In this document: piece by piece, positions 35,368 through 46,573 of the stretch
Layout: each line of letters opens with the position of its first letter
Position numbering within the stretch: the first letter of the stretch is position 1
Source of the DNA: Deltaproteobacteria bacterium
GTDB lineage: Bacteria; Desulfobacterota; Binatia; Binatales; Binataceae
Direction of reading: 5' to 3'
Length of the DNA stretch: 64,000 nt
NCBI GenBank assembly: GCA_021780755.1
Contig: JAJXYF010000018.1
Coordinates: forward strand, 50,922 to 114,921
Translations under genes and position numbers: made by a program
Notes under the pieces: model-generated
The model's input: the letters and a program-made list of their open reading frames with translations, nothing else
What the model was told of the DNA's origin: nothing
Database searches by the model: none

Positions 35368-35706
35368 TTGGCCAGTAAGCTCTACGTAGGCAACCTTGCC
35401 TACTCCGTCACCAACGCCGACCTCGAGGCGTTGTTTTCCCAGGCCGGCGCGGTCGAAAGCGTCGCCGTCATCACCGATAAGTTCTCAGGCCAGTCCAAAG
35501 GCTTCGGATTTGTCGAGATGGCCGATGCGGCCGATGCTGCCCGCGCGATCGAACAATTCAACGAGACTGAACTCAAGGGCCGTAATATCAAGGTCAATGA
35601 GGCGCGGCCCCGTGAAGCGGGCGGTGGCGGCGGCAATCGCGGCGGTGGCGGTGGAAATCGCGGCGGCGGCGGTGGTGGCGGCAACCGCGGTGGCAGCCGC
35701 TGGTAA
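35368..35706 (+). CDS. RRM-type RNA-binding protein with glycine-rich tail
   Basis: A 112-residue protein with one RRM domain: RNP2 LYVGNL at residues 5-10 and RNP1 KGFGFVEM in the middle, followed by a tail of Gly/Asn/Arg repeats (GGGGGNRGG). Such small glycine-rich RRM proteins occur in cyanobacteria and some proteobacteria, often cold-induced, and bind single-stranded RNA. TTG 35368 follows AGGAGG at an ideal distance. Probably an RNA chaperone; the target is unknown. Confidence 0.9.
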   Translation: MASKLYVGNLAYSVTNADLEALFSQAGAVESVAVITDKFSGQSKGFGFVEMADAADAARAIEQFNETELKGRNIKVNEARPREAGGGGGNRGGGGGNRGGGGGGGNRGGSRW

Positions 35707-35785
35707 CCCGGCTGTGCGCAAGCGGCCCTCTTTACACTCGTAAAGCGACTCTGTTCTCCAGTAGCCAAGTCAAGGACGCTCAACC

Positions 35786-36634
35786 TTGATCGCCGCAGAG
35801 ACCTGCGCCCGTATCGCGGAGCGTCCGTGGGAATGGCCGTGGTGGCGAATGACCAAGGAGGATGCCGTCATCCTCCCTTGGATCATTCTCATTCATGTCA
35901 CCGCACTTATCGGGCTGATCCTCTTTCCTCTACCCGGATGGCCGATCTTGCTCGGCGCGTTTGCGCTGGCGTGGATCGGGGGGCTTGGCACCACCGTATG
36001 CTATCACCGTGCGATCGCCCATCGGGCGCTCACGCTCAAGCCGTGGGCGCTGATGATTCTCACCTTCTTCGCGGTCTTTAACGGTTCCGGCAAGCCGATC
36101 AGCTGGGTCTCCGGCCATCGGCTGCATCACGCCAGCGCCGATACTGACAACGACATCTCGAGCCCGCGCCACGGCTTCTGGTGGTCGCATCTGCGCTGGC
36201 TATGGCAGGCCGGTATTCCCGATTCGGTGCGCTTTTGCCCCGATCTCGACAGCCCTCGCTACCGCATCTGGAAGTACCTGCAGCCGCCGGTGCTCGCGCT
36301 TTCCTACTTTGGCGGGCTCTACTTCGGATGGGCCGCGTTCTTCTGGCTCGGTTCGATTCGCCTCGTATTCGCCCTGCACGCGCAATGCTTCGTCAATAGC
36401 ATCTGCCATACCGAACCGACCGCTGCGCTGGGTGAGGATTCGAGCCGCAATGTGCGATGGCTCGGGTTTATGCATTTCTTCCAGGGCGAAAACTGGCATC
36501 GCAACCATCACGCGCGGCCCGGCTCGGCGCAACTCGGATGGGGATGGCGTCAGCCCGACCTCGGCTACCTGACGATCTGTGCGCTGGAGAAAATCGGCGC
36601 CGCAAAAGACATTCGCCGCCTGCGCCGCGTCTGA
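35786..36634 (+). CDS. Membrane fatty acyl desaturase
   Basis: A 282-residue member of the acyl-CoA/acyl-lipid desaturase family. The three histidine boxes are HRAIAH (residues 74-79), HRLHH (111-115) and HRNHH (238-242), with two pairs of membrane segments. It introduces a double bond into a fatty acid chain, probably at delta-9; the substrate form (acyl-CoA or acyl lipid) is not told by the sequence. TTG 35786. It follows the RRM gene by 79 bp. Confidence 0.9.
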   Translation: MIAAETCARIAERPWEWPWWRMTKEDAVILPWIILIHVTALIGLILFPLPGWPILLGAFALAWIGGLGTTVCYHRAIAHRALTLKPWALMILTFFAVFNGSGKPISWVSGHRLHHASADTDNDISSPRHGFWWSHLRWLWQAGIPDSVRFCPDLDSPRYRIWKYLQPPVLALSYFGGLYFGWAAFFWLGSIRLVFALHAQCFVNSICHTEPTAALGEDSSRNVRWLGFMHFFQGENWHRNHHARPGSAQLGWGWRQPDLGYLTICALEKIGAAKDIRRLRRV

Positions 36635-36635
36635 C

Positions 36636-36656
36636 CGCGGGTCCCTCGGGCCCGCG
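36636..36656 (+). terminator. GC-rich hairpin after the desaturase gene
   Basis: CGCGGG and CCCGCG arms, with an inner CCC/GGG pairing after a one-base bulge, start right after the stop codon at 36634. No T-run follows. Confidence 0.35.
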
Positions 36657-36809
36657 AAGGCATCGGCATCCCGACCCTGCTCTGATTCCGTCTCCCATTA
36701 ACACCGGGTGGTCTGGTGTTCCATCAACAGGGCTGCGTACGGGAGCTTGTCATCCCGAGCGGCCTCGGCCAGGCGACGATCTGAAATCAACGCCCCCACC
36801 GCGCAAGCC

Positions 36810-37859
36810 CTACCAGCGTACCAGCATCATCTCCGAGCAAAATCCCGGGCCCATCGCCAGGATCACTCCGGGCGCTCCCGGCGCCGGCCGTTTCGTCGTC
36901 ATCACCGCCTCCAGCACCTTGAGCACCGACCCCGACGACAGGTTGCCGAATTCCGACAGGCATTCCCACGACAGCGCTAATTCGCCCTGGCACAGGCCCA
37001 GCGCCATTTCGACCGCCTGCAGAATCTTCGGACCGCCCGGATGGATTACCCAACTCTGAATCTCGCCGCGGGTCAGCCCATGCGCCGCCAGGAAGGCGTC
37101 GACGTCCGCGCCGAGGCGCCGCTGGATCAACTCCGGCAATTGTTGCGAAAGCACGATCGCGAAGCCCTTTTCCGAAATGTCCCAGCCCATGATCTGCTCG
37201 GTGTCGGGATAAAATACCGACCGGTTCGCAACTATCGCCGGGCCTGATGAACCGCGTTCCGCTCCCGCCAGGATCGCCGCCACCGCGCCGTCGGCGAACA
37301 GCCCCATCGAAATCATGTTGACGGTCGAAAGGTCGTCGCGCTGAACCGTCAACGAGCACAATTCCACCGACAAAATCACCGCGACCTGCTTCGGGTATGC
37401 CAATACGTAATCGGCCGCGCGCGTCAGCCCGATTGCCCCGCCGACACAGCCCACCCCGAAAATCGGCGTGCGCTTGATGTCCGGCCGCAGACCCATCCGA
37501 TTGATCAGCCGCGCGTCGAGCGACGGGCTGGCCACCCCTGTCACCGAGACCACGTAGAGCGCGTCCAGATCCTGGCGTCCGAGTCCCGCACGCTCCAGCG
37601 CTTCATCGATCGCCCGCTCGCCAAGTTCCGCGGCAACCTCCAACCAGGCCCGATTGGTCTCGCCGAAGGTCTCGAAGCTCGTGTATCTTTCCAGCGGGAA
37701 CGACAGGTAACGCTGCTTCACGCCCGCCCGCGAATGCAGCCGATCGAGCAGCGCCGGATGTTCCAGCCGCTCGCCCCAATGTTGCTTGATAGCGCCCGTG
37801 ATCACTTCCTGCGGATAAAGGTTCGCGGGAAAGGCGCTGCCGACGCTCAAAATTCTCAT
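36810..37859 (-). CDS. Type III polyketide synthase (chalcone/alkylresorcinol synthase-like)
   Basis: A 349-residue homodimeric ketosynthase. The catalytic triad is present: Cys138 (FGVGCVGGA), His273 (VIHPGGPK) and Asn306 (EFGNLSSGS). Such enzymes make alkylpyrones, alkylresorcinols or similar lipids from acyl-CoA starters and malonyl-CoA. The starter cannot be read from the sequence. It is convergent with the desaturase gene, with 175 bp between. No methyltransferase or oxidase of the classic resorcinol clusters is adjacent. Confidence 0.93.
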   Translation of the reverse strand: MRILSVGSAFPANLYPQEVITGAIKQHWGERLEHPALLDRLHSRAGVKQRYLSFPLERYTSFETFGETNRAWLEVAAELGERAIDEALERAGLGRQDLDALYVVSVTGVASPSLDARLINRMGLRPDIKRTPIFGVGCVGGAIGLTRAADYVLAYPKQVAVILSVELCSLTVQRDDLSTVNMISMGLFADGAVAAILAGAERGSSGPAIVANRSVFYPDTEQIMGWDISEKGFAIVLSQQLPELIQRRLGADVDAFLAAHGLTRGEIQSWVIHPGGPKILQAVEMALGLCQGELALSWECLSEFGNLSSGSVLKVLEAVMTTKRPAPGAPGVILAMGPGFCSEMMLVRW

Positions 37860-38237
37860 CTACAAAAACTCCGTGGGCCGATGGCGACCCTGAAGGTCGG
37901 GGACAACACGTCCAAGCGCAGGCTGCCGGTGAACCGACTCAGGGGAACGAGACGCGCGTGTTCGTCGTCAATTATTGTTTAATTATAGCAACTGCGAATC
38001 CGCCAACGCGGCTCCATATATTATGGATGGAGCAGGGCTGTTCCGTGGGGAACATAATCTAATGCATCTTACACCTTGGCGCTGCCCGCTACCCACCCTT
38101 GCCCCCGATCAATTGCTAAACTGGGAAGCCACCATCCCATCGTGGGAATCTCGCAAGGGTCCGTCTGACGAATGCCTCCGCTATCTGCCCCCGCCCTAGA
38201 TTGCTTCTCGCCATCCCCTCCCCGATCGGGCAAGCTC
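37860..38237. other. Divergent intergenic region, AT-rich
   Basis: A 378-bp gap between the polyketide synthase (left) and ABC exporter (right). The part around 37970-38035 is distinctly AT-rich. A minus-strand -10 box, TATAAT (37982-37987 on the other strand), faces the synthase gene, but no good -35 is at the proper distance. A 6-bp inverted repeat (CTCCAT/ATGGAG) lies near 38012-38032. Short frames here do not look coding. Confidence 0.4.
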
Positions 38238-39206
38238 GTGAGCGTGCCAACCGGCGTCGCACTGCTCGAGGCCACCGGGCTGCGCAAGAGCTACGGCTCG
38301 CATCTGGTGCTCGACGGCGTCAGTCTCGCGGTTAGCGCCGGCGAAATCGTCGGCCTGCTCGGTCCCAACGGCGCCGGCAAGACCACCACGCTATCGCTAC
38401 TCGCCACGCTGATCGAGCCCGATAGCGGCACCGTCCGCATCGCCGGCGCCATCCCTTCGCGCAGACATCGCGCCTTGCGCCGCCGCCTCGGCTTCGTGCC
38501 GCAGGCCATCGCCCTCTATCCGTCGCTGAGCGGCTTTCGCAATCTCGAACTCTTCGCCCGCCTGCACGGCATCTCCCGCCTGAAGGCGCGCAGCGAAAGT
38601 ATGCGCGTGCTCGAAGAAGTCGGCCTCGCCGAACGCGCCCACGACCCCGTTGCGGTGCTCTCCGGCGGCATGCAGCGGCGGCTCAATCTCGCCTGCGGTC
38701 TGGTTCATCGCCCCGACCTCCTGCTGCTCGACGAGCCTACCGTCGGCGTCGATCCGCAATCGCGCGAGCAAATCCTCCAGACGGTTCGACGCGCTGCCGA
38801 GGCCGGCGCCGCGGTCGTTTTCAGCACGCACTATATGGAGGAGGTCGAACGCATCTGCGGCCGCGCCCTCCTGATCGATCGTGGCAAGGCGGTCGCCGCC
38901 GGCACCATTGCCGAGCTAATCGCCCTCGGCGGAGGCCTGCCCCTGATGGAGCTCACCTTCCAGGATCCCGCGCCGCCTGCCTGGTGCGACGGTCTCGCCG
39001 GCATTACCCAGGTCGCCGCCCCACGCAACCACGGCAAGATCGCCCTCCAACTCGAAAGCTTCGCCCTCGTCAGCTCGATTCTCGAACGCGCCCGCGCCGC
39101 CGGGGCCCACGTCCTCGAATTCCACGTGCATAGCCCCAATCTTTCCGACGCCTTCATCGCGCTGACCGGTCACGCCTTGCGCGATCCGATCGCCAGTTCG
39201 CACTGA
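38238..39206 (+). CDS. ABC transporter ATP-binding protein
   Basis: ATPase subunit of an ABC-2 type exporter. It contains Walker A GPNGAGKTT, Q-loop region FVPQAIALYP, signature LSGGMQRRLN, Walker B LLLLDEPTVGVD and the H-loop STHYMEEVE. About 322 residues from GTG 38238; ATG 38172 is the other possible start. The C-terminal ~90 residues are an extension of the DrrA type. The permease gene begins 21 bp later. Confidence 0.9.
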   Translation: MSVPTGVALLEATGLRKSYGSHLVLDGVSLAVSAGEIVGLLGPNGAGKTTTLSLLATLIEPDSGTVRIAGAIPSRRHRALRRRLGFVPQAIALYPSLSGFRNLELFARLHGISRLKARSESMRVLEEVGLAERAHDPVAVLSGGMQRRLNLACGLVHRPDLLLLDEPTVGVDPQSREQILQTVRRAAEAGAAVVFSTHYMEEVERICGRALLIDRGKAVAAGTIAELIALGGGLPLMELTFQDPAPPAWCDGLAGITQVAAPRNHGKIALQLESFALVSSILERARAAGAHVLEFHVHSPNLSDAFIALTGHALRDPIASSH

Positions 39207-39227
39207 GTCCAGCTCCCCAGGTCATCG

Positions 39228-40961
39228 ATGCTGCGCACGATCGCTCTCACCTTCCTCAACGAATTCCGCCTGCTCGTCCAGGATCGCGTCGGCCTGTTCA
39301 TGCTGCTGCTCGCCCCCCTCGTGATCATCGCGGTCGCCGGCTTCTCACTCGGCAATCTTTACGGCGCGCGGATGACCGCGCATACCTACACCCTGCCGCT
39401 GGTTGACGACGATCACGGCGCCGTCGCCCGCGCGATCGCCGCCGCGCTCGCTGATGAATCCGCTGTCACCGTCGTCCGCGTCGCGAACCTCGACCGCGCG
39501 CGCGTCATCGTCAGCGACCGCGATCGCGCGCCGCTCGCCATCGTGATTCCGGCCGGCACCACCGCCGACCTCGCCGCCGGCCGCGACGCCCACATCCTGC
39601 TCTACGTCGATCCAATCAAGCGCCTGGAAATTTCCGCCATCGAGTTCCGCATCGCCGATCTCTGTCGCCGCGTCACCGCCGGCGCCCAGGCTGAGGTCCG
39701 CGCCCGCCTCGCCGACGGCAGCGCTGATTTGCGCGCTCGGCTCTCGCGGATCTCAGCCGATCTCGAGGCCCTGCACAGCGGCATCGCCGACTATCAGCGG
39801 CAGTTGACCAATGCGCGGTCGAGCGCCGAGGGCCAATTGCAAACTCAAATTCGCCGCCAAATGCGCTCGACGATCGACGCCCTGCGCGCGCAGACCCAGG
39901 CTGCCGTTCAACGTTCGGTCGAACAGGCGCGCGCCACGATCACCAGCCAACTCGCCGCGCGCCGCGACGCGATCTCCGCCGTGACCATTTATCTCGTCGC
40001 CCTGCAGGCGAGCGAACGCGATTTCGACCGCTGGTTCACCGCGCTCAAAGCCGCCGCCGGCTCGCACGCCGGCGCGATTCCGCCGCCGCCCGCCTTCCCA
40101 CCTCCGCCCACGCCGGCCGCCCTCGCCGAACTCGCCAAGCCGATCGACCTCGCGTTCACTGCGCCGCCGATACCGATTCCCGCCGCCAGTAACGCCGTTC
40201 CAGCCGGCGCGATCACGATCAAGTTGCCACCGCCACCGCCCGCGCTCCCCGTCCCGCAACTGCGCGCCGACCTCGAAGCGCTCGCCCCGCCCGCCCTGCC
40301 CGTCATTCCAGGCACCCTCGGATGGACCGAACGCCCGGTCTCCGGCGCCAATGCCAACGTCAACTCCTTCGACCAGTACGTCCCCGGCTTCGGCATCACC
40401 TTTCTGCTCATCGGCATGTTGCTCGGTATCTCGCTCGGCCTCATCGACGAACGCGATTGGGGCACCCTCGCGCGCCTGCGCGTCAGCGGCGCCCCGTTGT
40501 CCGGCACCCTCATCGGCAAACTGCTCGCCCGCTTTGTCGTCGGATTGCTTCAGATGGTCGTGCTGTTCGCGATCGGATACGCCCTGTTCGGCGTCTCGCT
40601 CGGCAGATCTCCCGCGATGCTGCTGATGCCCGCCGCCGCTATCTCATTCGCCGCCGCCGCCTTCGGCCTCATCATCGCGTGCGTCGCCCGCACTCACGAC
40701 TCCGTGATGCCCTTCGGTACCGTCGTCGCGATGACGATGTCGGCGATTGGCGGATGCTGGTGGCCGCTCGATTTCGAGCCGTGGTGGATGCGCGACTTCG
40801 CCCAGTTCCTGCCCACCACCTGGACGATGCTCGCCTTCAACAATCTGATGATTCGTGATTTGCCGCCGATCTCCGCGCTGTGGCCCTCGCTCGCGACCAT
40901 CACGCTGGGCATCGTCTTTCTGGCCGTCGGCCTCTTCGGCGCCTCCCGCCTCTACGACTAA
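39228..40961 (+). CDS. ABC-2 type exporter permease with large periplasmic domain
   Basis: A 577-residue permease. One N-terminal membrane helix (about residues 20-45) is followed by a long extracytoplasmic region (about 46-375) that includes a helical, probably coiled-coil part (ADLRARLSRISADLEALHSG) and a proline-rich stretch (IPPPPAFPPPPTPAALAE, LPPPPPALPVP). The C-terminal 190 residues hold five membrane helices with the ABC2_membrane pattern (ERDWGTLARLRVSG). It resembles YhgE/Pip- or DrrB-type exporters. The substrate is unknown; the adjacent polyketide synthase suggests a lipid, as an inference. Confidence 0.85.
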   Translation: MLRTIALTFLNEFRLLVQDRVGLFMLLLAPLVIIAVAGFSLGNLYGARMTAHTYTLPLVDDDHGAVARAIAAALADESAVTVVRVANLDRARVIVSDRDRAPLAIVIPAGTTADLAAGRDAHILLYVDPIKRLEISAIEFRIADLCRRVTAGAQAEVRARLADGSADLRARLSRISADLEALHSGIADYQRQLTNARSSAEGQLQTQIRRQMRSTIDALRAQTQAAVQRSVEQARATITSQLAARRDAISAVTIYLVALQASERDFDRWFTALKAAAGSHAGAIPPPPAFPPPPTPAALAELAKPIDLAFTAPPIPIPAASNAVPAGAITIKLPPPPPALPVPQLRADLEALAPPALPVIPGTLGWTERPVSGANANVNSFDQYVPGFGITFLLIGMLLGISLGLIDERDWGTLARLRVSGAPLSGTLIGKLLARFVVGLLQMVVLFAIGYALFGVSLGRSPAMLLMPAAAISFAAAAFGLIIACVARTHDSVMPFGTVVAMTMSAIGGCWWPLDFEPWWMRDFAQFLPTTWTMLAFNNLMIRDLPPISALWPSLATITLGIVFLAVGLFGASRLYD

Positions 40962-41041
40962 GCCCGCCTCAGAATTTGTGAAGCATCGGGCCGTGGGATT
41001 GCGCGATCCGCTCTCAAACGGTTCGCGCTCTCCTGCCGCGC

Positions 41042-41102
41042 GGGACTTGGCTGCCTACCCGAGCATCGCGAGCGTCCAAAACGACGGTTTCAGAAAGAAA
41101 CC
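41042..41102. repeat. Dispersed GGTTTC repeat, copy B
   Basis: Positions 41042-41094 align without gaps with 51111-51163 (39 of 53 positions identical by hand count). GGTTTC (41086-41091) and GAAACC (41097-41102) form a small hairpin. It lies in the gap after the ABC permease gene. Confidence 0.5.
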
Positions 41103-41147
41103 ATAAATTCCGGGTTCCTCGACAACTGAATTGCGCCCGTCTCCGCT

Positions 41148-41678
41148 TCAATGCGCCGACAGCGCTTCCACGTGGCTCGCCGCCCACTCACTCACCAGGT
41201 CTTTCTGCTCGTTGCTCAGTTCCGCCGCCGGATGAAACACGGTGTAATCCCACGGCGGCATCTCGCCCCGATTGACCACGCGCCCGATCGCCTCGATCTC
41301 CGCGCTCCGCCGCTGTTCGTCGTAGTCCTGCCAGTTCGTGAAGTTCAGGTTCTCGCGCGCCGATCCCGAAAACCAGTACGATGGCGCCATTTTCACGTAC
41401 CAGACCGCCGTGCCCGCTTCCGAATGGCAATCGAAGCACGAACTCGCGAGAATCTGCGCGACCTGCGGATTCGCGGTGAGCGCCATCGAGGAGTTCGTCG
41501 CCACTGTCGAAGGCCGCGGCGCGTTGTCGATCTTGTGGGAGTTGGTCGAACAGCCCGCGATTGCCGCCAGCATGATCGCCATCGCACCCGCGATCAGTCC
41601 ACGCGAAAAGCCATGGCTCGGTGCGCTCCGACCGCGAGCGTCGTTATTTGCAATGGCCGGATTGACTCCCGTGTCCAA
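41148..41678 (-). CDS. Lipoprotein with one c-type heme motif (haem-binding domain family)
   Basis: A 176-residue exported protein. The lipobox AIAGC (Cys43) gives a lipid anchor after a hydrophobic leader. A single CxxCH motif, Cys81-Cys84-His85 (SCFDCHS), binds heme. The PPWDYTVFHPAAELS segment is typical of the small haem-binding domain proteins (PF14376-like). Its job is probably electron transfer or a sensor role in the periplasm. It is convergent with the ABC exporter and stands alone. Confidence 0.8.
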   Translation of the reverse strand: MDTGVNPAIANNDARGRSAPSHGFSRGLIAGAMAIMLAAIAGCSTNSHKIDNAPRPSTVATNSSMALTANPQVAQILASSCFDCHSEAGTAVWYVKMAPSYWFSGSARENLNFTNWQDYDEQRRSAEIEAIGRVVNRGEMPPWDYTVFHPAAELSNEQKDLVSEWAASHVEALSAH

Positions 41679-41986
41679 GGCTAGGCCCTCCCGGGGTGAC
41701 CAGCCTCACGATAGCCGCTGCCGGACCTCAGCGAAAGCCGCATCCTTTCCCGCCGACGAATCTTTACGCGCGCGTAATCTTCCGGGCACGCCGCCCGATG
41801 TTGCGCCGCCGCAACGATATTGCCCGCCGTTTGCCCGCCCTGATCGTAAAGCTGAGATTAGACCGTCGTTGATGCTCTCTGACCGGCCCTCGATTGGCAT
41901 GCCGGATGCGTCTCTTTCCCGCCGCGTTCGTCCCGGCGAGGCCGTCCGGCTCCCGCGGTTTGCCTCGCCGCATGAGAACCACCGCC
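41679..41986. other. Intergenic stretch with no supported gene
   Basis: About 308 bp upstream of the heme lipoprotein. Short overlapping frames are present on both strands but none shows conserved motifs or a good ribosome site. It likely contains the promoter of the lipoprotein gene, not recognised here. Confidence 0.35.
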
Positions 41987-42382
41987 ATGATCCAACCCCT
42001 AGCGCACATCGCACGGCCACGTGCACCCGGATGGCTTAGTTGCGAACTCTGCGAGCGCCCGGCGTCGCGACCCCATCGGCGACTGCGCCTTACGCTCCTT
42101 CGCAATAACCACGATCAGCCATCATCGGCTGACGGCGACCCTCAACCCAACGCCAACCGCGATCGCAACCCCACTCGCGATCAAGCTCGCCAGGGCTCCG
42201 GCGTCCCGCGCAACGAAGTTGTCTCACACAAGGACGCCGCGAACCTCGCGATGCTCGTGCTGCTATGCTCCGATTGCTGCGCGCTCATCGTCGGAACCAT
42301 CGACGACGACGAATGGCGCAGGCGCATCGACGCTTCGGCAGCTAATTCTTCTCTGCCGCTGCTCGCTCCCCCAAGCGCCTGA
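41987..42382 (+). CDS. Possible small Cys-pair (zinc-ribbon-like) protein
   Basis: From ATG 41987 the frame gives 131 residues. It has CELCERP near the N-terminus, followed by His-rich basic sequence, and CSDCC 75 residues later. Two CxxC pairs suggest a zinc site as in HNH-like or ribbon proteins, but the middle is low-complexity and no ribosome site is clear. It lies in an 859-bp gap before ppk. It may be a shadow; confidence is low. Confidence 0.3.
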   Translation: MIQPLAHIARPRAPGWLSCELCERPASRPHRRLRLTLLRNNHDQPSSADGDPQPNANRDRNPTRDQARQGSGVPRNEVVSHKDAANLAMLVLLCSDCCALIVGTIDDDEWRRRIDASAANSSLPLLAPPSA

Positions 42383-42537
42383 AGTTGCGCCGCTTTTTCG
42401 CTTCGGATTCCCGGCCGTCATCGAACTGAAACATTCCGCCGGTAGCCAGCCTGACCTCCCTCCGGCTATGATACGAGCGTGCTGGTCTTTTCACCACGAA
42501 TTAAACGGATCTCATAGCGACGACAACCTAAGACGAT

Positions 42538-44850
<2,313 letters not shown>

Positions 44851-44909
44851 TTCCAAACACCCCTTCCGCTTCAGGGAAGGTGCCGGGGGTTAGGTCTCGA
44901 TTCCCAACA

Positions 44910-44974
44910 CCTCTCCTCGTCCAGGGAGAGGTCGGCTAAACATGAACGAAGTTCGTGCTAGCCGGGTGAGGGCA
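44910..44974. repeat. Palindromic REP-like element, intergenic copy
   Basis: Starts CCTCTCCTCGTCCAGGGAGAGG (hairpin), continues with a second hairpin around CATGAACGAAGTTCGTG, and ends GGGTGAGGGCA. The same outer blocks occur inside the GT39 gene at 51856-51909 with a different middle hairpin. A further hairpin, CACCCCTTCC with GGGAAGGTG, lies just before it. Confidence 0.65.
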
Positions 44975-45052
44975 CTCGCGCAGCCTCCCTGCACATGGCA
45001 AACCGCCGCCATTCGATATAGTTAGTCTCTCACAGCTTGGAGGAACACCATC

Positions 45053-45658
45053 ATGGGAAATCGATTACGCCAGGTCAGCAAACGCGACGCCTCGCCCGCG
45101 GTCCTGAAAATCTACCAGGAACTCTTCGGCGATCGCGATCCCGTCGCCCAACCCGGCACTGCCACCGGCACTCCGGGTGACTATTGGACTACCTATGCAC
45201 TCGTGCCCGAAATACTCACTATGTCGCGCGACTCCCTGATGGCGATGCTCGCGCCCGGCCGCGCCCTCGACGCCCGCTTTCGCGAGCTTGCGATTTTGCG
45301 CGCCGGTATCGTCGGCGACTCCCGCTTCGAATACTCGCAGCACATGAAGGTCGCCCGCATGGTCGGCCTCCCTGAAGAAAAACTCGCCGCCATCAAGGGC
45401 TGGGCCACCAGCGACAAGTTCGACCCGAGCGAACGCGCCGTGCTCGCCGCCGCCGATGAACTGGTCGGCCGCAATCTCATCGAGGACGCGACCTTCGCCG
45501 CCTTGAAACATCACTTCAGCGACGAGCAGATCATGGAACTGGTTTACGTCATCGCGCTCTGGCGGATGCACGGGCTGATCGTCCGCGCACTCCATCTCGA
45601 ATACGACAACGACACCACCGCCCGCATGACTGAAGTCCCCGCCCCGCCCGTCAAGTAA
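45053..45658 (+). CDS. Carboxymuconolactone decarboxylase/AhpD-like protein
   Basis: A 201-residue all-helical protein with the CMD-domain pattern LDARFRELAILRAGIVGDSRFEYSQHMKVARMVGLPEEKL. The usual CxxC redox pair of AhpD is not seen, so it is unlikely to be a peroxiredoxin reductant. Members of this group occur near degradation genes but the reaction is often unknown. The ATG has a GGAGG site 9 nt upstream. Confidence 0.85.
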   Translation: MGNRLRQVSKRDASPAVLKIYQELFGDRDPVAQPGTATGTPGDYWTTYALVPEILTMSRDSLMAMLAPGRALDARFRELAILRAGIVGDSRFEYSQHMKVARMVGLPEEKLAAIKGWATSDKFDPSERAVLAAADELVGRNLIEDATFAALKHHFSDEQIMELVYVIALWRMHGLIVRALHLEYDNDTTARMTEVPAPPVK

Positions 45659-45669
45659 CACCTCTCCAA

Positions 45670-46356
45670 ATGAACAGGGCTTACCATTTCATTTCCGATG
45701 ACATGCGGTCCGACGAGGATCTCATTGCGGGTCGCGATGACCCGTGGCGCATCGGTGAAATGCGCACCTATATTCCGGTTACCCTTGACACTGGAGACGG
45801 CGAATTCATTACTCAGTCCGGCTACCACTCTTCACCAACATTATGGGACGCGATGATGCGGGCTGACGGCCCAATCGCATGCGCGGTTGAAATCTCGGAC
45901 CCAGTCTCTACCGGCGGTGACTTCGAACAGGGTCGATTTCAAATCAGTAACTCCCGTAAATTGCTCGCGGCCATCGACCTTAGTTCCGACCTCCGCTTGT
46001 TCGCTTGCGCCTGTGCGGAGCGCGTCCTGTCTATTTTTGAAACTGCCTGGCCCGGCAACGATCGCCCGCGCCTCGCCATTAACATCGCACTCGATTACGC
46101 CCGACAGCGCGCGACGGCCGAAGACTTGCAGTCTGCGCTGATTCTCGCGCGCGATGCTGCCGGCAAGGCGAGTGGCATCGCCCGCATCGCCGCGATGGCG
46201 GCCTTCGGCGTGACGTTTTCCGAAGCTCAGGACGCGGCGCTATCGGCGATGCGCGCCGCTCGATGGGCCATCGATGGCAAGTCGGCGACCGGCCCCGAAC
46301 GTACCTGGCAACGCGAATCCTTCGACCGCAAATTCTCCCACATTTTCGATCGGTAA
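45670..46356 (+). CDS. DUF7666-like plus immunity-type helical protein
   Basis: A 228-residue protein. The N-terminal half (GEFITQSGYHSSPTLWDAMMRADGPIACAVEISD) resembles DUF7666 domains; the C-terminal half has LRLFACACAERVLSIFE followed by NDRPRLAINIALDYARQ, the pattern of proteins annotated as putative immunity proteins. These resemblances are from memory. It has lower GC and an accessory flavour compared with its neighbours, 11 bp after the AhpD-like gene, with no ribosome site visible. No toxin gene is seen beside it. Confidence 0.6.
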   Translation: MNRAYHFISDDMRSDEDLIAGRDDPWRIGEMRTYIPVTLDTGDGEFITQSGYHSSPTLWDAMMRADGPIACAVEISDPVSTGGDFEQGRFQISNSRKLLAAIDLSSDLRLFACACAERVLSIFETAWPGNDRPRLAINIALDYARQRATAEDLQSALILARDAAGKASGIARIAAMAAFGVTFSEAQDAALSAMRAARWAIDGKSATGPERTWQRESFDRKFSHIFDR

Positions 46357-46474
46357 TATGATGTTTGCGAGCCGGCTACAGAGCATCACGCTCCAATCAT
46401 CACGGCGAAGCCCGCATCTTTTACGGAAGAGAAGTCCAGTCCTGAAAATCAGGTCAAGACTGGTGGGCTGCTCG

Positions 46475-46502
46475 AAATCTCAGTGAGGTTTCAGTGAGAT
46501 TT
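46475..46502. repeat. Hairpin with GGTTTC core, copy C
   Basis: Arms AAATCTCA (46475-46482) and TGAGATTT (46495-46502) enclose a 12-nt loop that contains GAGGTTTCAG. A T follows the right arm, so it may also act as a weak terminator. It lies in the 217-bp gap between the immunity-like gene and the MBL gene. Confidence 0.4.
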
Positions 46503-46573
46503 TAAGCTTTGAGTTCCTCAACAAGAATTCTCGATTCCCCATCTTCACACACTCTCGCGAAAGCGCTCGTCCC

